DNA from: TMED109 sp002684605
Lineage (GTDB): Bacteria > Pseudomonadota > Alphaproteobacteria > TMED109
DNA length: 64,000 nt
Direction of reading: 5' to 3'
NCBI GenBank assembly: GCA_913046335.1
Contig: CAJWSU010000005.1
Span: 9,208-73,207 of the forward strand
Shown piece after piece: positions 52,646 to 61,700 of the stretch; position 1 is the first letter of the stretch, and the number at the start of each line of letters is the position of its first letter. Below the pieces are notes generated by a model that was not told where the DNA came from, made no database searches, and worked only from the letters and a program-made list of their open reading frames with translations. The translations under genes and the position numbers were made by a program.

Positions 52646-53294
52646 TAAATATTCTGACGAAATAACTATAGAAAAAGAAATAAAATTAAATTGTTATCAT
52701 TCTTATATTAGTAGTTTTTTTGTAAAATCTGATTTAAGGCTTAAACTATTATCTATTGTTTATATTGATATAGAATTAAATAAAATATTAAAATTAAATA
52801 CAGAGAATAATATTTTAATTGTAAAATTTGAATGGTGGAAGGTGTCATGCCAAGAGTCTTTAGCAGGAAAGCCTTTTGCAGTGCCTATACTAAGAATATT
52901 AAACCAATTATTTTATGAAGATAAAATTATTAAATTCAGAATATTAAATTTAATTAAATTTTTTCAAAATTATGCCTTAGAGGAAAACTCTAGATATAAA
53001 ATTAAGTGCTATCATAGGTATATAAAATATAAAAATGATTTTTTAAGATATATCTTAGATATCAAAACTATTGATAATCGGGCTTATAAAGCTTTAAATT
53101 ATGCTCTTCTTTATAAGGCCTACGAAAAATTTAATAAAAATAAAGAAAAAAATATTTGTTTATATAAAGCTAAATTAAATTGTAAAAGACCAAATGCTAA
53201 AATTTTAATTTTATTTTTATTAAATTCAAAATTAAATTTTAATAAATTATTGCTTCTAAAACAATTTTTTTATGTAAAATTTAGATATTGGTAA
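52605..53294 (+). CDS. Diverged squalene/phytoene-synthase-like protein (NDUFAF6-like)
   Basis: A 229-residue protein, GTG at 52605 (or ATG 52608), overlapping the Mth938 gene by 41 bases. VKFEWWKVSCQESLAGKPFAVPIL corresponds to the RLAWWR..L....GKPxAHPV region of the squalene/phytoene synthase family. The two Asp-rich substrate motifs of true synthases (DxxxD) are not visible, and the chain is short (usual 270-290) and Lys/Leu/Asn-rich. It is therefore unlikely to be a terpenoid synthase. The family member next to NDUFAF3-like genes in alphaproteobacteria is the homologue of NDUFAF6. The call rests on synteny and one motif. Confidence 0.65.
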   Translation: MMEETSVQSLKQINKYSDEITIEKEIKLNCYHSYISSFFVKSDLRLKLLSIVYIDIELNKILKLNTENNILIVKFEWWKVSCQESLAGKPFAVPILRILNQLFYEDKIIKFRILNLIKFFQNYALEENSRYKIKCYHRYIKYKNDFLRYILDIKTIDNRAYKALNYALLYKAYEKFNKNKEKNICLYKAKLNCKRPNAKILILFLLNSKLNFNKLLLLKQFFYVKFRYW

Positions 53295-53319
53295 TTTATA
53301 TAATTGACATATAGTTTTA

Positions 53320-56169
53320 TTACTTTATGTACTTTTTTAAATATTTAGCAGTATAACTTTTTTTGTTTATAATTATATCTTTAGGTATTCCTTCTACTAC
53401 TATACTACCACCTTTATCTCCACCTTCAGGCCCTAAATCTACAATCCAATCGGATGACTTTATTATATCTAGATTATGCTCAATAACTATTATTGTATTG
53501 CCTTTATCAACTAAAGAATTTAGGACATCTAATAGTTTCTTCACATCTTCAAAATGTAGTCCTGTAGTTGGCTCGTCTAATATATATATAGTTTTACCGG
53601 TTGCTCTTTTAGAAAGTTCTTTTGAGAGTTTTATTCTTTGCGCTTCTCCCCCAGATAAAGTGGTGGCAGCTTGTCCTAGCTTAATATAATTTAAGCCAAC
53701 ATCTGACAAGGTTTTTACTTTATTATATATAGATGGTATTGATTTAAAAAATAAGATAGATTCCTCAATTGTCATATTAAGAATATCGCTTATATTTTTG
53801 TTTTTAATATATATTTCTAAAGTTTCTCTATTGTATCGTTTTCCTTTGCATTCATCGCATTCTACATATATATCCGGTAAAAAATGCATTTCTATTTTCA
53901 CAATTCCGTCACCTTGGCATGCTTCACATCTTCCACCTTTTACATTAAAAGAAAATCTTCCAGGCTTATAGCCACGTACTTTAGCATCTGTACTTTGTGC
54001 AAAGTATTCTCTTATAGGAGTAAATGCACCTGTATATGTTGCTGGATTAGATCTAGGTGTTCTTCCAATTGGAGCTTGATTAATTTCTACAATTTTATCT
54101 ATATGTTTTAGACCGCTAATTTTTGTATATTTCCCAATATGCAACTTACTTTTGTTATTTATTTCTTTTTCCATAGCAGGTAAAAGGGTATCTACAATTA
54201 AAGATGATTTGCCACTTCCAGAAACGCCTGTTATGCATATAAAATTGCCTATAGGTAGTTTTAAATTTATATCTTTTAAGTTATTAAGACTAGCACCTTC
54301 TAAATAGATAAACTGTTCCTTGTTTATTTTTCTTCTTATTTTTGGAATAGCTATACTATTTCTTCCTGACAAATAATTTCCAGTTAAACTATTTCTATTA
54401 TTGCATATTTGTTTTGGTGTTCCTTTAGCAATAATATTGCCACCATTTATGCCTGCACCTACTCCTATATCAACTATATAGTCTGATGCAAACATTGCTT
54501 CCTCATCATGCTCAACAACAATTACAGTGTTTCCTAAGTTTCTTAAGTTTTTTAATGTTTCAATTAATTTAATATTATCTCTTTGGTGCAATCCTATAGA
54601 AGGCTCATCTAAGACATATAAAATTCCAGTAAGTCCAGAACCAATTTGAGATGCTAATCTAATTCTTTGGCTTTCTCCACCTGACAATGTATTAGATTTT
54701 CTATTTAAAGTTAAGTAATCAAGTCCTACGTCAATTAAAAATTTTAATCTTAATGAAATTTCTTTTATAATAGGAGAAGAAATTTCTATATTTTGCTTTG
54801 TTAAGTTTGTATTAATATTATTAATCCACTTTTCCATATTAACAATTGTCATCATAGAGATTTCTGCAATATTTTTATTATCTATTTTTACTGATAAAGC
54901 TTGTTCATTGAGTCTATATCCAAGGCATTTTTGACATTCTTTTATAGATTGATATTTTGAATACTCATCTCTAAACCATGAATCAGTTGATTCTAACATC
55001 CTTTTTTCAAGAGAGGGGACTACGCCAATAAAAGGCTTATTAATTATAATTTTTTCTTCATTATTAAAGAATTCAATTGAAATATTATCTTCACCACTCC
55101 CATATAAAATTTGTTCTTTATTTTCTTTAGATAATTTTTTCCAACTGCTATTTAAGGACATCCCATTATGTTTTGAAAGACCTTTTAAAGCTTGATTATA
55201 GAAGTCTTTTCCTTTTCCTGACCAAGCTTTTATGGCTCCATCATTAATACTTAAGTTGTCATTTGGAATTATCAAATCTTCATCAAAAAAGCTTTCTTCT
55301 CCTATACCGTCGCATTTACTACATGCACCGGATGGACTATTAAAAGAAAAAAGTCTTGGTTCTATTTCGTCAATAGTAAAGCCTGATACTGGACATGCAA
55401 ATTTTGATGAATAAACACTTGTTATTTTTTGATCAATATTTTCTACATACAAAAGTCCATCAGACATTGATAAACAAGTTTCTATGCTTTCTGAAAGTCT
55501 TTGATCAATATTTTGTTTTACAATAATTCTGTCTACAACTACTTCAATATTATTTTTAGAGTTTTTGTCTAATATAGGTATTTCATCTATTGAATATAAT
55601 TCATTATTAATTTTAATTCTTTGAAAACCCTTTTTGATAAGAGCTAGTATTTCTTTTTTATGTTCTCCTTTTCTGTTTCTTACAATAGGAGCTAATAAAT
55701 AAATTTTATTTTCATTATTATTTAATTTTACTGAATCAACCATCTGTGAAATGCTCTGACTAGTAATAGGTTTTCCTGTTTGAGGTGAAAAGGCAGTACC
55801 AACTCTGGCATATAGCAGCCTTAAATAATCATTAATCTCAGTAACTGTAGATACTGTTGACCTTGGGTTGTGCGAAACTGATTTTTGATTTATAGCAATA
55901 GAAGGAGATAAACCGCCTATATATTCTACTTTAGGTTTTTTCATCAATTCTAAAAACTGTCTTGCATAAGCAGAAAGACTCTCAACATATCTTCTTTGAC
56001 CTTCTGCATATATTGTATCAAAGGCTAGAGATGATTTCCCACTTCCAGAAACTCCTGTAAAAACAATTAACTTATTTTTTGGTATATCTAAATTAATATT
56101 TTTTAAATTATTTTCGCAAGCGCCTATTATTTTTAAAAAATTTGAGTTTATAGACTTGTTATTGGACAT
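53320..56169 (-). CDS. uvrA: Excinuclease ABC subunit A
   Basis: A 949-residue damage-recognition ATPase of nucleotide excision repair. Two ABC units are present: GVSGSGKSSL occurs near residues 39-48 and again near 640; the signatures LSGGESQRIRLASQ and LSGGEAQRIKLSKEL and both Walker B (LYVLDEPSIGLH, IYILDEPTTGLH) are intact. Zinc modules: the second keeps its Cys (GRCEACQGDG, CDECKGKR). In the first, CPVSG carries Ser in place of the second Cys, as I recall from other alphaproteobacteria, followed by CSKCDG. It diverges from ssb. No LexA box is evident in the 104-base gap. Confidence 0.96.
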   Translation of the reverse strand: MSNNKSINSNFLKIIGACENNLKNINLDIPKNKLIVFTGVSGSGKSSLAFDTIYAEGQRRYVESLSAYARQFLELMKKPKVEYIGGLSPSIAINQKSVSHNPRSTVSTVTEINDYLRLLYARVGTAFSPQTGKPITSQSISQMVDSVKLNNNENKIYLLAPIVRNRKGEHKKEILALIKKGFQRIKINNELYSIDEIPILDKNSKNNIEVVVDRIIVKQNIDQRLSESIETCLSMSDGLLYVENIDQKITSVYSSKFACPVSGFTIDEIEPRLFSFNSPSGACSKCDGIGEESFFDEDLIIPNDNLSINDGAIKAWSGKGKDFYNQALKGLSKHNGMSLNSSWKKLSKENKEQILYGSGEDNISIEFFNNEEKIIINKPFIGVVPSLEKRMLESTDSWFRDEYSKYQSIKECQKCLGYRLNEQALSVKIDNKNIAEISMMTIVNMEKWINNINTNLTKQNIEISSPIIKEISLRLKFLIDVGLDYLTLNRKSNTLSGGESQRIRLASQIGSGLTGILYVLDEPSIGLHQRDNIKLIETLKNLRNLGNTVIVVEHDEEAMFASDYIVDIGVGAGINGGNIIAKGTPKQICNNRNSLTGNYLSGRNSIAIPKIRRKINKEQFIYLEGASLNNLKDINLKLPIGNFICITGVSGSGKSSLIVDTLLPAMEKEINNKSKLHIGKYTKISGLKHIDKIVEINQAPIGRTPRSNPATYTGAFTPIREYFAQSTDAKVRGYKPGRFSFNVKGGRCEACQGDGIVKIEMHFLPDIYVECDECKGKRYNRETLEIYIKNKNISDILNMTIEESILFFKSIPSIYNKVKTLSDVGLNYIKLGQAATTLSGGEAQRIKLSKELSKRATGKTIYILDEPTTGLHFEDVKKLLDVLNSLVDKGNTIIVIEHNLDIIKSSDWIVDLGPEGGDKGGSIVVEGIPKDIIINKKSYTAKYLKKYIK

Positions 56170-56233
56170 AATATTACCTTATAATATTTATATTTATTTA
56201 TATAAAGCAGTTGTGTAAACTTAGCGAGTTTTG

Positions 56234-56242
56234 TGTTATAAT
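56234..56242 (+). promoter_or_regulatory. Extended -10 promoter of ssb
   Basis: TGTTATAAT forms an extended -10 (TGn plus TATAAT), 32 bases before the ssb ATG. No good -35 at standard spacing (TTGTGT is 20 bases upstream of TATAAT), which an extended -10 can tolerate. Confidence 0.5.
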
Positions 56243-56273
56243 ATATATATAATTTATTATGTAAGGAGTAATT

Positions 56274-56756
56274 ATGTCAGGAAGTGTAAATAAAGTAATA
56301 TTAATTGGAAATGTTGGGCAAGACCCTGAAATTAGATCCTTTCAGACTGGTGGAAAAGTATGTAATTTATCTATTGCGACGAGTGAGAGATGGAAAGATA
56401 GAGAAACTAAAGAACAAAAAGAGAGGACTCAATGGCATAGAGTAGTTGTATTTAATGAACCCTTAATAAATTTGATTGAAATGTATGTTAAAAAGGGTTC
56501 AAAATTATTTATAGAGGGGCAGCTAGAAACCAGAAAGTGGACAGATGCATCGGGACAAGAAAAGTATTCTACCGAAGTTGTTCTGAGAGCTTATAAAGGT
56601 GAACTCACATTTCTAGATAGTAGGTCTAATAATAATGATAATGACTCTTTTCAGTCCAATAACCAGTCTAATGAAATAAAAAATACTGAGGTAAATCAAG
56701 TAGTTAACGAAGCTTCTGGAATAGATTCTGATATTGAGGACGATATTCCTTTTTAG
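56274..56756 (+). CDS. ssb: Single-stranded DNA-binding protein
   Basis: A 160-residue SSB. The OB-fold covers about 1-110 (SVNKVILIGNVGQDPEIRSF, FIEGQLETRKWTD). A polar, Asn-rich linker follows, and the acidic tip ends DDIPF, the docking site for repair and replication partners. AAGGAG stands 6 bases before the ATG. It lies between divergent uvrA and gyrA. Confidence 0.97.
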   Translation: MSGSVNKVILIGNVGQDPEIRSFQTGGKVCNLSIATSERWKDRETKEQKERTQWHRVVVFNEPLINLIEMYVKKGSKLFIEGQLETRKWTDASGQEKYSTEVVLRAYKGELTFLDSRSNNNDNDSFQSNNQSNEIKNTEVNQVVNEASGIDSDIEDDIPF

Positions 56757-56777
56757 AATCAAAATGTTGTCTATAGC

Positions 56778-56806
56778 TTGATCTTATACACTAAATATAG
56801 TATAAA
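56778..56806 (+). promoter_or_regulatory. Probable gyrA promoter
   Basis: TTGATC (56778-56783) and TATAAA (56801-56806) are separated by exactly 17 bases, close to the sigma-70 consensus, and the gyrA start follows 33 bases later. Confidence 0.55.
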
Positions 56807-56839
56807 AAATTACTATTTTATATATTAAGGATTATAATT

Positions 56840-59611
56840 TTGGCAGGACCAGATGATACAGATATTCCTAAAGAAAATGATGACCAAGATCCTAAGCCTT
56901 TAGCTAGCGAAGAAGGTATATTACCTGTAACTATATCCGATGAAATGCGTAAGTCTTATTTAGAATACGCTATGAGTGTTATAGTAAGTAGGGCTTTACC
57001 AGATGTTAGAGATGGTCTTAAGCCAGTTCATAGAAGAATACTGTATGCTATGAAAGAGGGTGGCTATCATTGGAACAGACCTTACAGAAAGTCTGCTAGA
57101 GTTGTAGGCGACGTTATGGGTAAATATCATCCCCATGGTGATAATGCTATATATGACTCAATGGTAAGAATGGCACAAAATTTCTCTATGAGTTTAAAGC
57201 TATTAGATGGTCAAGGAAATTTTGGCTCTATGGATGGAGATCCTCCAGCGGCAATGCGTTATACAGAAGTGAGAATGGACCAAGCTTCTACAATGTTGAT
57301 AGATGATATAGATAAAAATACTATAGACTACCAAGATAATTATGATAATTCGACCAGAGAGCCAACAGTTTTACCTGCAAAATATCCTAATCTATTAGTT
57401 AATGGAGCAGGTGGAATAGCAGTAGGAATGGCTACCAACATACCTCCACATAATTTAGGTGAAATAATTGATGGCTGCTTAGCTATTATAGAAGATCCTT
57501 CAATATCTTCTGTTGACTTGCTGGAAATTATACCTGGGCCAGATTTTCCGACAGGTGCACAAATAATTGGTAAATCTGGTATTAGGTCTGCTTTTGAAAC
57601 TGGTAGAGGTTCTATTGTCATGAGAGGCAAAACATCTATAGAAAATGTTAGAAAAGACAGGGAGGCCATAATAATATCTGAAGTGCCTTATCAAGTTAAT
57701 AAAGCAAGAATGATAGAACAAATAGCAGATGCAGTGAAAAATAAACATATAGAAGGAATATCAGACCTTCGCGATGAATCTGATAGAGTTGGAGTTAGAG
57801 TTGTAATTGAGTTGAAAAGGGATGCTACAGCAGAAGTTGTACTTAACCAAATATATAAACATTCGCCTTTACAAACATATTTCGGAGTAAATATGTTGGC
57901 ATTAAATGGAGGTAGACCAGAGCAACTTAGTACTAGACAGGTATTAGATCTTTTTTTAACTTTTAGAGAAGAAGTTATTACAAGAAGAACTCTTTTTGAA
58001 TTAGAAAAAGCTCGAGATAGAGCAAATACATTGGTAGGTTTAGCGTTAGCTGTTGCAAATATAGATGAAGTAATAAAATTAATAAAATCTTCAAAAGATT
58101 CTGAAGAAGCAAAAAAATTACTGCTAGAAAAAAAATGGCAAGCTAGTGATATAGCAGATTTAATTACATTGATAGGTGATCCTAATGATAAGTCTGATGA
58201 GAATGGTTTATATAAATTATCCATACATCAAGCAAAAGCAATTTTAGAATTGAGGCTACAAAGATTAACAGGTTTAGAACGTGAAAAAATAGTAGAAGAA
58301 TTAAAGGAAATCGTAACAAGTATTGTAGAGTATTTATCTATTTTAAGGTCAAGAAGTAGATTAATGAGTATAATGAAAGATGAATTTATTCAAATTAAGG
58401 AACAATTTTCTGTTCCAAGAAGGACAGAAATTTTAGATATTGAATTGAATCAAGATGTTGAATCTTTAATTGAAAGAGAAGATATGGTTGTTACACTGAC
58501 CAACTCTGGATATGTTAAACGAACTACTTTAAGTACTTATAGAGCTCAGAAGAGAGGTGGCAAAGGAAGAGCTGCCATGTCAATAAAAGATGAAGACTTC
58601 ATTAGGCAAGTTTTTGTTTTAAATACTCACGACCCAGTATTGTTTTTTACAAATACAGGAATGGTCTATGAGCTTAAAGTATATAAACTTCCATTAGGAA
58701 ATCCTCAAGCAAAAGGAAGGCCTATAATTAACCTTTTACCTTTAAGTGAAGGAGAACAGGTTACTACGATGATGCCATTACCTGAGAATGAAGATGATCC
58801 TCCAGATTTGATGTTTGCAACAAAATCAGGCAATGTAAGAAGAAATCCATTATCAGATTTTTCTAATATAAAATCTAATGGTAAAATTGCTATGAAGCTA
58901 ATTGATGGAGATTCATTAGTGGGAGTTGTCCCTTGTAGAGAAAATGATGATATATTATTATCAGCTAGTCTAGGTAAGTGCATGAGATTTAGATCAAATG
59001 ATGTAAGGTTATTTAAAGGAAGAGGATCAATTGGTGTAAGAGGAATAAGGCTTAAACAAGAAGATTATGTAATATCTATTTCAGTATTAAAGCATATAGA
59101 GGCCGATACTGATATTAAAACTTTATACTTAAAAGCAGCGGGTGCTAAGAGAAGGGGTGATGCTCAAGATTATATTGAGGAAGAACAATTTGAATTAATG
59201 AATAATGATGATCAGTTTATATTAACGATATCCGAAAATGGTTTTGGTAAAAGAACATCTGCGTATGAATATAGAATAACAAATAGAGGTGGCCAAGGAA
59301 TTATAAATATTGAAACTTCAGAGAGAAATGGACCTGTAATTGCATCATTTTTAGTAGAAGATAGTGATGATGTAATGCTGGTTACAAATGCAGGAAGGAT
59401 GATAAGATCTCCTGTGAATGATATTAGGATAGCTTCTCGTAATACACAAGGGGTAACATTGTTTTCTATAGATAAAGGAGAAAAAGTAGTTTCAGTAACT
59501 GCTATATCTGCAGTAGAAGATGAACAAAATGAAAATTTAGATAAAGAATCTGAAGAAATTAATGATTCTGATGATGTTTCTATTGATAAGGAAGATAATA
59601 AAGATGATTAA
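56840..59611 (+). CDS. gyrA: DNA gyrase subunit A
   Basis: A 923-residue type II topoisomerase subunit. The start is TTG at 56840 with AAGGA upstream. The catalytic Tyr is Y141 (AMRYTEVRMD). In the quinolone-determining region, HPHGDNAIYD, the position of E. coli Ser83 holds Asn102 while the Asp87 equivalent (D106) is kept. The C-terminal beta-pinwheel has the GyrA-box QKRGGKGR. A strongly acidic tail follows (about 890-923). It overlaps coaD by 8 bases. Confidence 0.97.
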   Translation: MAGPDDTDIPKENDDQDPKPLASEEGILPVTISDEMRKSYLEYAMSVIVSRALPDVRDGLKPVHRRILYAMKEGGYHWNRPYRKSARVVGDVMGKYHPHGDNAIYDSMVRMAQNFSMSLKLLDGQGNFGSMDGDPPAAMRYTEVRMDQASTMLIDDIDKNTIDYQDNYDNSTREPTVLPAKYPNLLVNGAGGIAVGMATNIPPHNLGEIIDGCLAIIEDPSISSVDLLEIIPGPDFPTGAQIIGKSGIRSAFETGRGSIVMRGKTSIENVRKDREAIIISEVPYQVNKARMIEQIADAVKNKHIEGISDLRDESDRVGVRVVIELKRDATAEVVLNQIYKHSPLQTYFGVNMLALNGGRPEQLSTRQVLDLFLTFREEVITRRTLFELEKARDRANTLVGLALAVANIDEVIKLIKSSKDSEEAKKLLLEKKWQASDIADLITLIGDPNDKSDENGLYKLSIHQAKAILELRLQRLTGLEREKIVEELKEIVTSIVEYLSILRSRSRLMSIMKDEFIQIKEQFSVPRRTEILDIELNQDVESLIEREDMVVTLTNSGYVKRTTLSTYRAQKRGGKGRAAMSIKDEDFIRQVFVLNTHDPVLFFTNTGMVYELKVYKLPLGNPQAKGRPIINLLPLSEGEQVTTMMPLPENEDDPPDLMFATKSGNVRRNPLSDFSNIKSNGKIAMKLIDGDSLVGVVPCRENDDILLSASLGKCMRFRSNDVRLFKGRGSIGVRGIRLKQEDYVISISVLKHIEADTDIKTLYLKAAGAKRRGDAQDYIEEEQFELMNNDDQFILTISENGFGKRTSAYEYRITNRGGQGIINIETSERNGPVIASFLVEDSDDVMLVTNAGRMIRSPVNDIRIASRNTQGVTLFSIDKGEKVVSVTAISAVEDEQNENLDKESEEINDSDDVSIDKEDNKDD

Positions 59612-60101
59612 ACGAGTAGGTTTATATCCCGGTTCATTTGACCCAATTACTAATGGACATATTGATATAATTAAGAGGTCATTAAGAGTTGTGGATAAGT
59701 TAGTAATTGGTATAGCTGTTAATGTAGGAAAGACTGGCCTCTTTAGCTTAAAAGAGAGAGAAAACTTAGTCATATCTGATATTAAAAAGCTTGGATTAGA
59801 AGAATTAGTAGAGGTTAGGTCATTTGAAGGTTTGCTTGTAAATTATGCAAAAGAAATTGATGCAAAAATAATTATTAGAGGTTTAAGAGCAGTTACAGAC
59901 TTTGAATATGAGTTCCAAATGACAGGAATGAATTCTAGATTAGATTCAAATATTGAAACTGTTTTTTTAATGGCTAGTGAAAATCAGCAGTTTATATCCT
60001 CCAGATTAGTAAAAGAAATATTTATGTTTGGTGGAGATATTTCTAGCTTTGTTTCTTCTAATGTGCTTAAAGAAATGAAATTACAAAAATTAAATAAATA
60101 A
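59604..60101 (+). CDS. coaD: Pantetheine-phosphate adenylyltransferase
   Basis: A 165-residue enzyme making dephospho-CoA from phosphopantetheine and ATP. The start is ATG 59604 (MIKRVGLYPGSFDP), which overlaps the gyrA stop; the longer frame into gyrA has no function. TNGHIDII carries the T/HxGH nucleotide motif and ENQQFISSRLVKEI the ISSxxxR-like motif. Translational coupling with gyrA is likely. It is followed by the cyclophilin gene 9 bases later. Confidence 0.95.
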   Translation: MIKRVGLYPGSFDPITNGHIDIIKRSLRVVDKLVIGIAVNVGKTGLFSLKERENLVISDIKKLGLEELVEVRSFEGLLVNYAKEIDAKIIIRGLRAVTDFEYEFQMTGMNSRLDSNIETVFLMASENQQFISSRLVKEIFMFGGDISSFVSSNVLKEMKLQKLNK

Positions 60102-60110
60102 GGGTTTGAT

Positions 60111-60656
60111 ATGTTTTTTAAATTAAATAATTTTTATAAAGTTATATTTATAATATTTACTATGATTGGATACACTATGACTACAGAAGCAAATGACAAT
60201 ACTTTACTTTTAGAATTAAAAGATGGAATTGTAACTATTGAAATGAAGCCAGAAGTTGCACCAAACCATGTTGCTAGAATAAAGGAACTTGTTAATAGTG
60301 GCTTTTATGACGGATTAAAATTTCATAGAGTGATAGCTGGTTTTATGGCTCAGACAGGTGACCCTCTTGGGAATGGAACAGGTGGATCTGGTAAGAATTT
60401 AAATGCTGAGTTTAATAATGAAAGACATATTAGAGGTACTCTTTCGATGGCAAGAGCCCAAGATCCTAACAGTGCAGATAGTCAATTTTTTATATGTTTA
60501 GATGATGCGCCGCACTTAAACGGTCAATATACTGTTTGGGGTCAGGTAATTGATGGTATGGAGTATGTAGATGGTATTAAAAAAGGTGAAGGCAATAATG
60601 GATCAATTATTGGAGAACCAGATACCATCATTTCTATTAAAATCAAAAGTAATTAA
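60111..60656 (+). CDS. Periplasmic cyclophilin-type peptidyl-prolyl isomerase
   Basis: A 181-residue cyclophilin with a signal peptide (cleavage near TEA-ND, residue 27). The active-site FHRVIAGFMAQTGDP, LSMARAQDPNSADSQFFI and VWGQVIDGMEYVD match the bacterial single-domain form, which catalyses prolyl isomerisation in the periplasm. GC content and codon use fit its neighbours. It lies between coaD and queA, a known alphaproteobacterial order. Confidence 0.93.
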   Translation: MFFKLNNFYKVIFIIFTMIGYTMTTEANDNTLLLELKDGIVTIEMKPEVAPNHVARIKELVNSGFYDGLKFHRVIAGFMAQTGDPLGNGTGGSGKNLNAEFNNERHIRGTLSMARAQDPNSADSQFFICLDDAPHLNGQYTVWGQVIDGMEYVDGIKKGEGNNGSIIGEPDTIISIKIKSN

Positions 60657-60671
60657 TAAAGTCATATAAAA

Positions 60672-61700
60672 TTGGATATTGATGCTTTTGATTTTGTATT
60701 ACCAAAGCATTTAATAGCTCAAAAATCGGTTTATCCTGCAGATAAATCTAGGATGCTTTTTATTTCAGATAATGTAATAAAAGACCACACTACTATGGAT
60801 TTAGCTAAGTTATTAAAACCTGGTGATCTAATAGTAGTAAATAATACTAAAGTGATAAACTCAAGAATTATTGGGCTTTTAAAATTAAAAACTCTGTCTA
60901 TTACTATGTTGGATGAGAGTAGTGAAGGTGTATGGGAGGCTTTAGTAAAAGGATCTAAAAAATTAAAGGTAGGAGATAAAGTTAAGCTGCCTAATAATAT
61001 ATGTATTAATGTAAAAAAAAAAGGTGAAAGAGGATTAATATATTTTTATGTTCATATGAGTAAATTAGAATTTATTGAATATTTAAATTTAAATGGTGAA
61101 TTACCTCTTCCACCTTATATTAAAGTTAATGATACAAATCAGTCAGAAATAAACTATCAAACTTTATTTGCTAAAAATTATGGTGCAGTTGCAGCTCCAA
61201 CAGCAGGGCTTCATTTTACAGAAAATTTAAAAAATAATTTATGTAATAATAAAATAGATATTGTAGAAATAACTTTACATGTGGGGTCAGGAACTTTTTT
61301 GCCCGTTGAGGTTAGTGATATATCAAAGCATATTATGCATAATGAGTTTTATCAAATAGATAAAGATACAGCTGATAAAATAAATAAAACAAAAGCAGCT
61401 GGAGGAAGGGTCATTGCTGTAGGTACTACTGTATTAAGAGCATTAGAATCTTCAATAAAGGGCAATAAAATACAACCCTATTCTGGGAATACTAATATAT
61501 TTATATCTCCTGGCTATAAAGTTAGATCTAGTGACTACTTATTAACAAATTTTCATTTGCCTAAATCAACTTTATTTATATTAACCTGCGCTTATGCTGG
61601 AATAGAAAAAATGCATGATGCATATAAGCATGCTATTGAGGAAGGTTATAGGTTTTACTCTTTAGGTGATGCATGTTTAATTAAAAAGGCTGATCAATAA
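60672..61700 (+). CDS. queA: tRNA preQ1(34) S-adenosylmethionine ribosyltransferase-isomerase
   Basis: A 342-residue enzyme adding the epoxycyclopentane ring to preQ1 in tRNA, using SAM. DAFDFVLPKHLIAQ at the start, NYGAVAAPTAGLHFT and LHVGSGTFLPVE are diagnostic. The start is TTG at 60672; no ATG is nearby in frame, and only a weak ribosome site is seen. The last base of its TAA is shared with the tgt ATG. It works after tgt, with preQ1 from the queCEDF genes at 9437. Confidence 0.95.
   Translation: MDIDAFDFVLPKHLIAQKSVYPADKSRMLFISDNVIKDHTTMDLAKLLKPGDLIVVNNTKVINSRIIGLLKLKTLSITMLDESSEGVWEALVKGSKKLKVGDKVKLPNNICINVKKKGERGLIYFYVHMSKLEFIEYLNLNGELPLPPYIKVNDTNQSEINYQTLFAKNYGAVAAPTAGLHFTENLKNNLCNNKIDIVEITLHVGSGTFLPVEVSDISKHIMHNEFYQIDKDTADKINKTKAAGGRVIAVGTTVLRALESSIKGNKIQPYSGNTNIFISPGYKVRSSDYLLTNFHLPKSTLFILTCAYAGIEKMHDAYKHAIEEGYRFYSLGDACLIKKADQ

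Noticed and set aside
56170..56273. LexA (SOS) box between uvrA and ssb
   Set aside because: No GTTC-N7-GTTC or GAAC-N7-GAAC direct repeat is seen; only promoter-like AT-rich sequence.
57691..58224. 177-codon open frame opposite gyrA
   Set aside because: Shadow frame; no conserved motif and fully inside gyrA.
59562..59603. Long N-terminal extension of coaD
   Set aside because: It lies inside gyrA; the normal CoaD N-terminus begins at ATG 59604.
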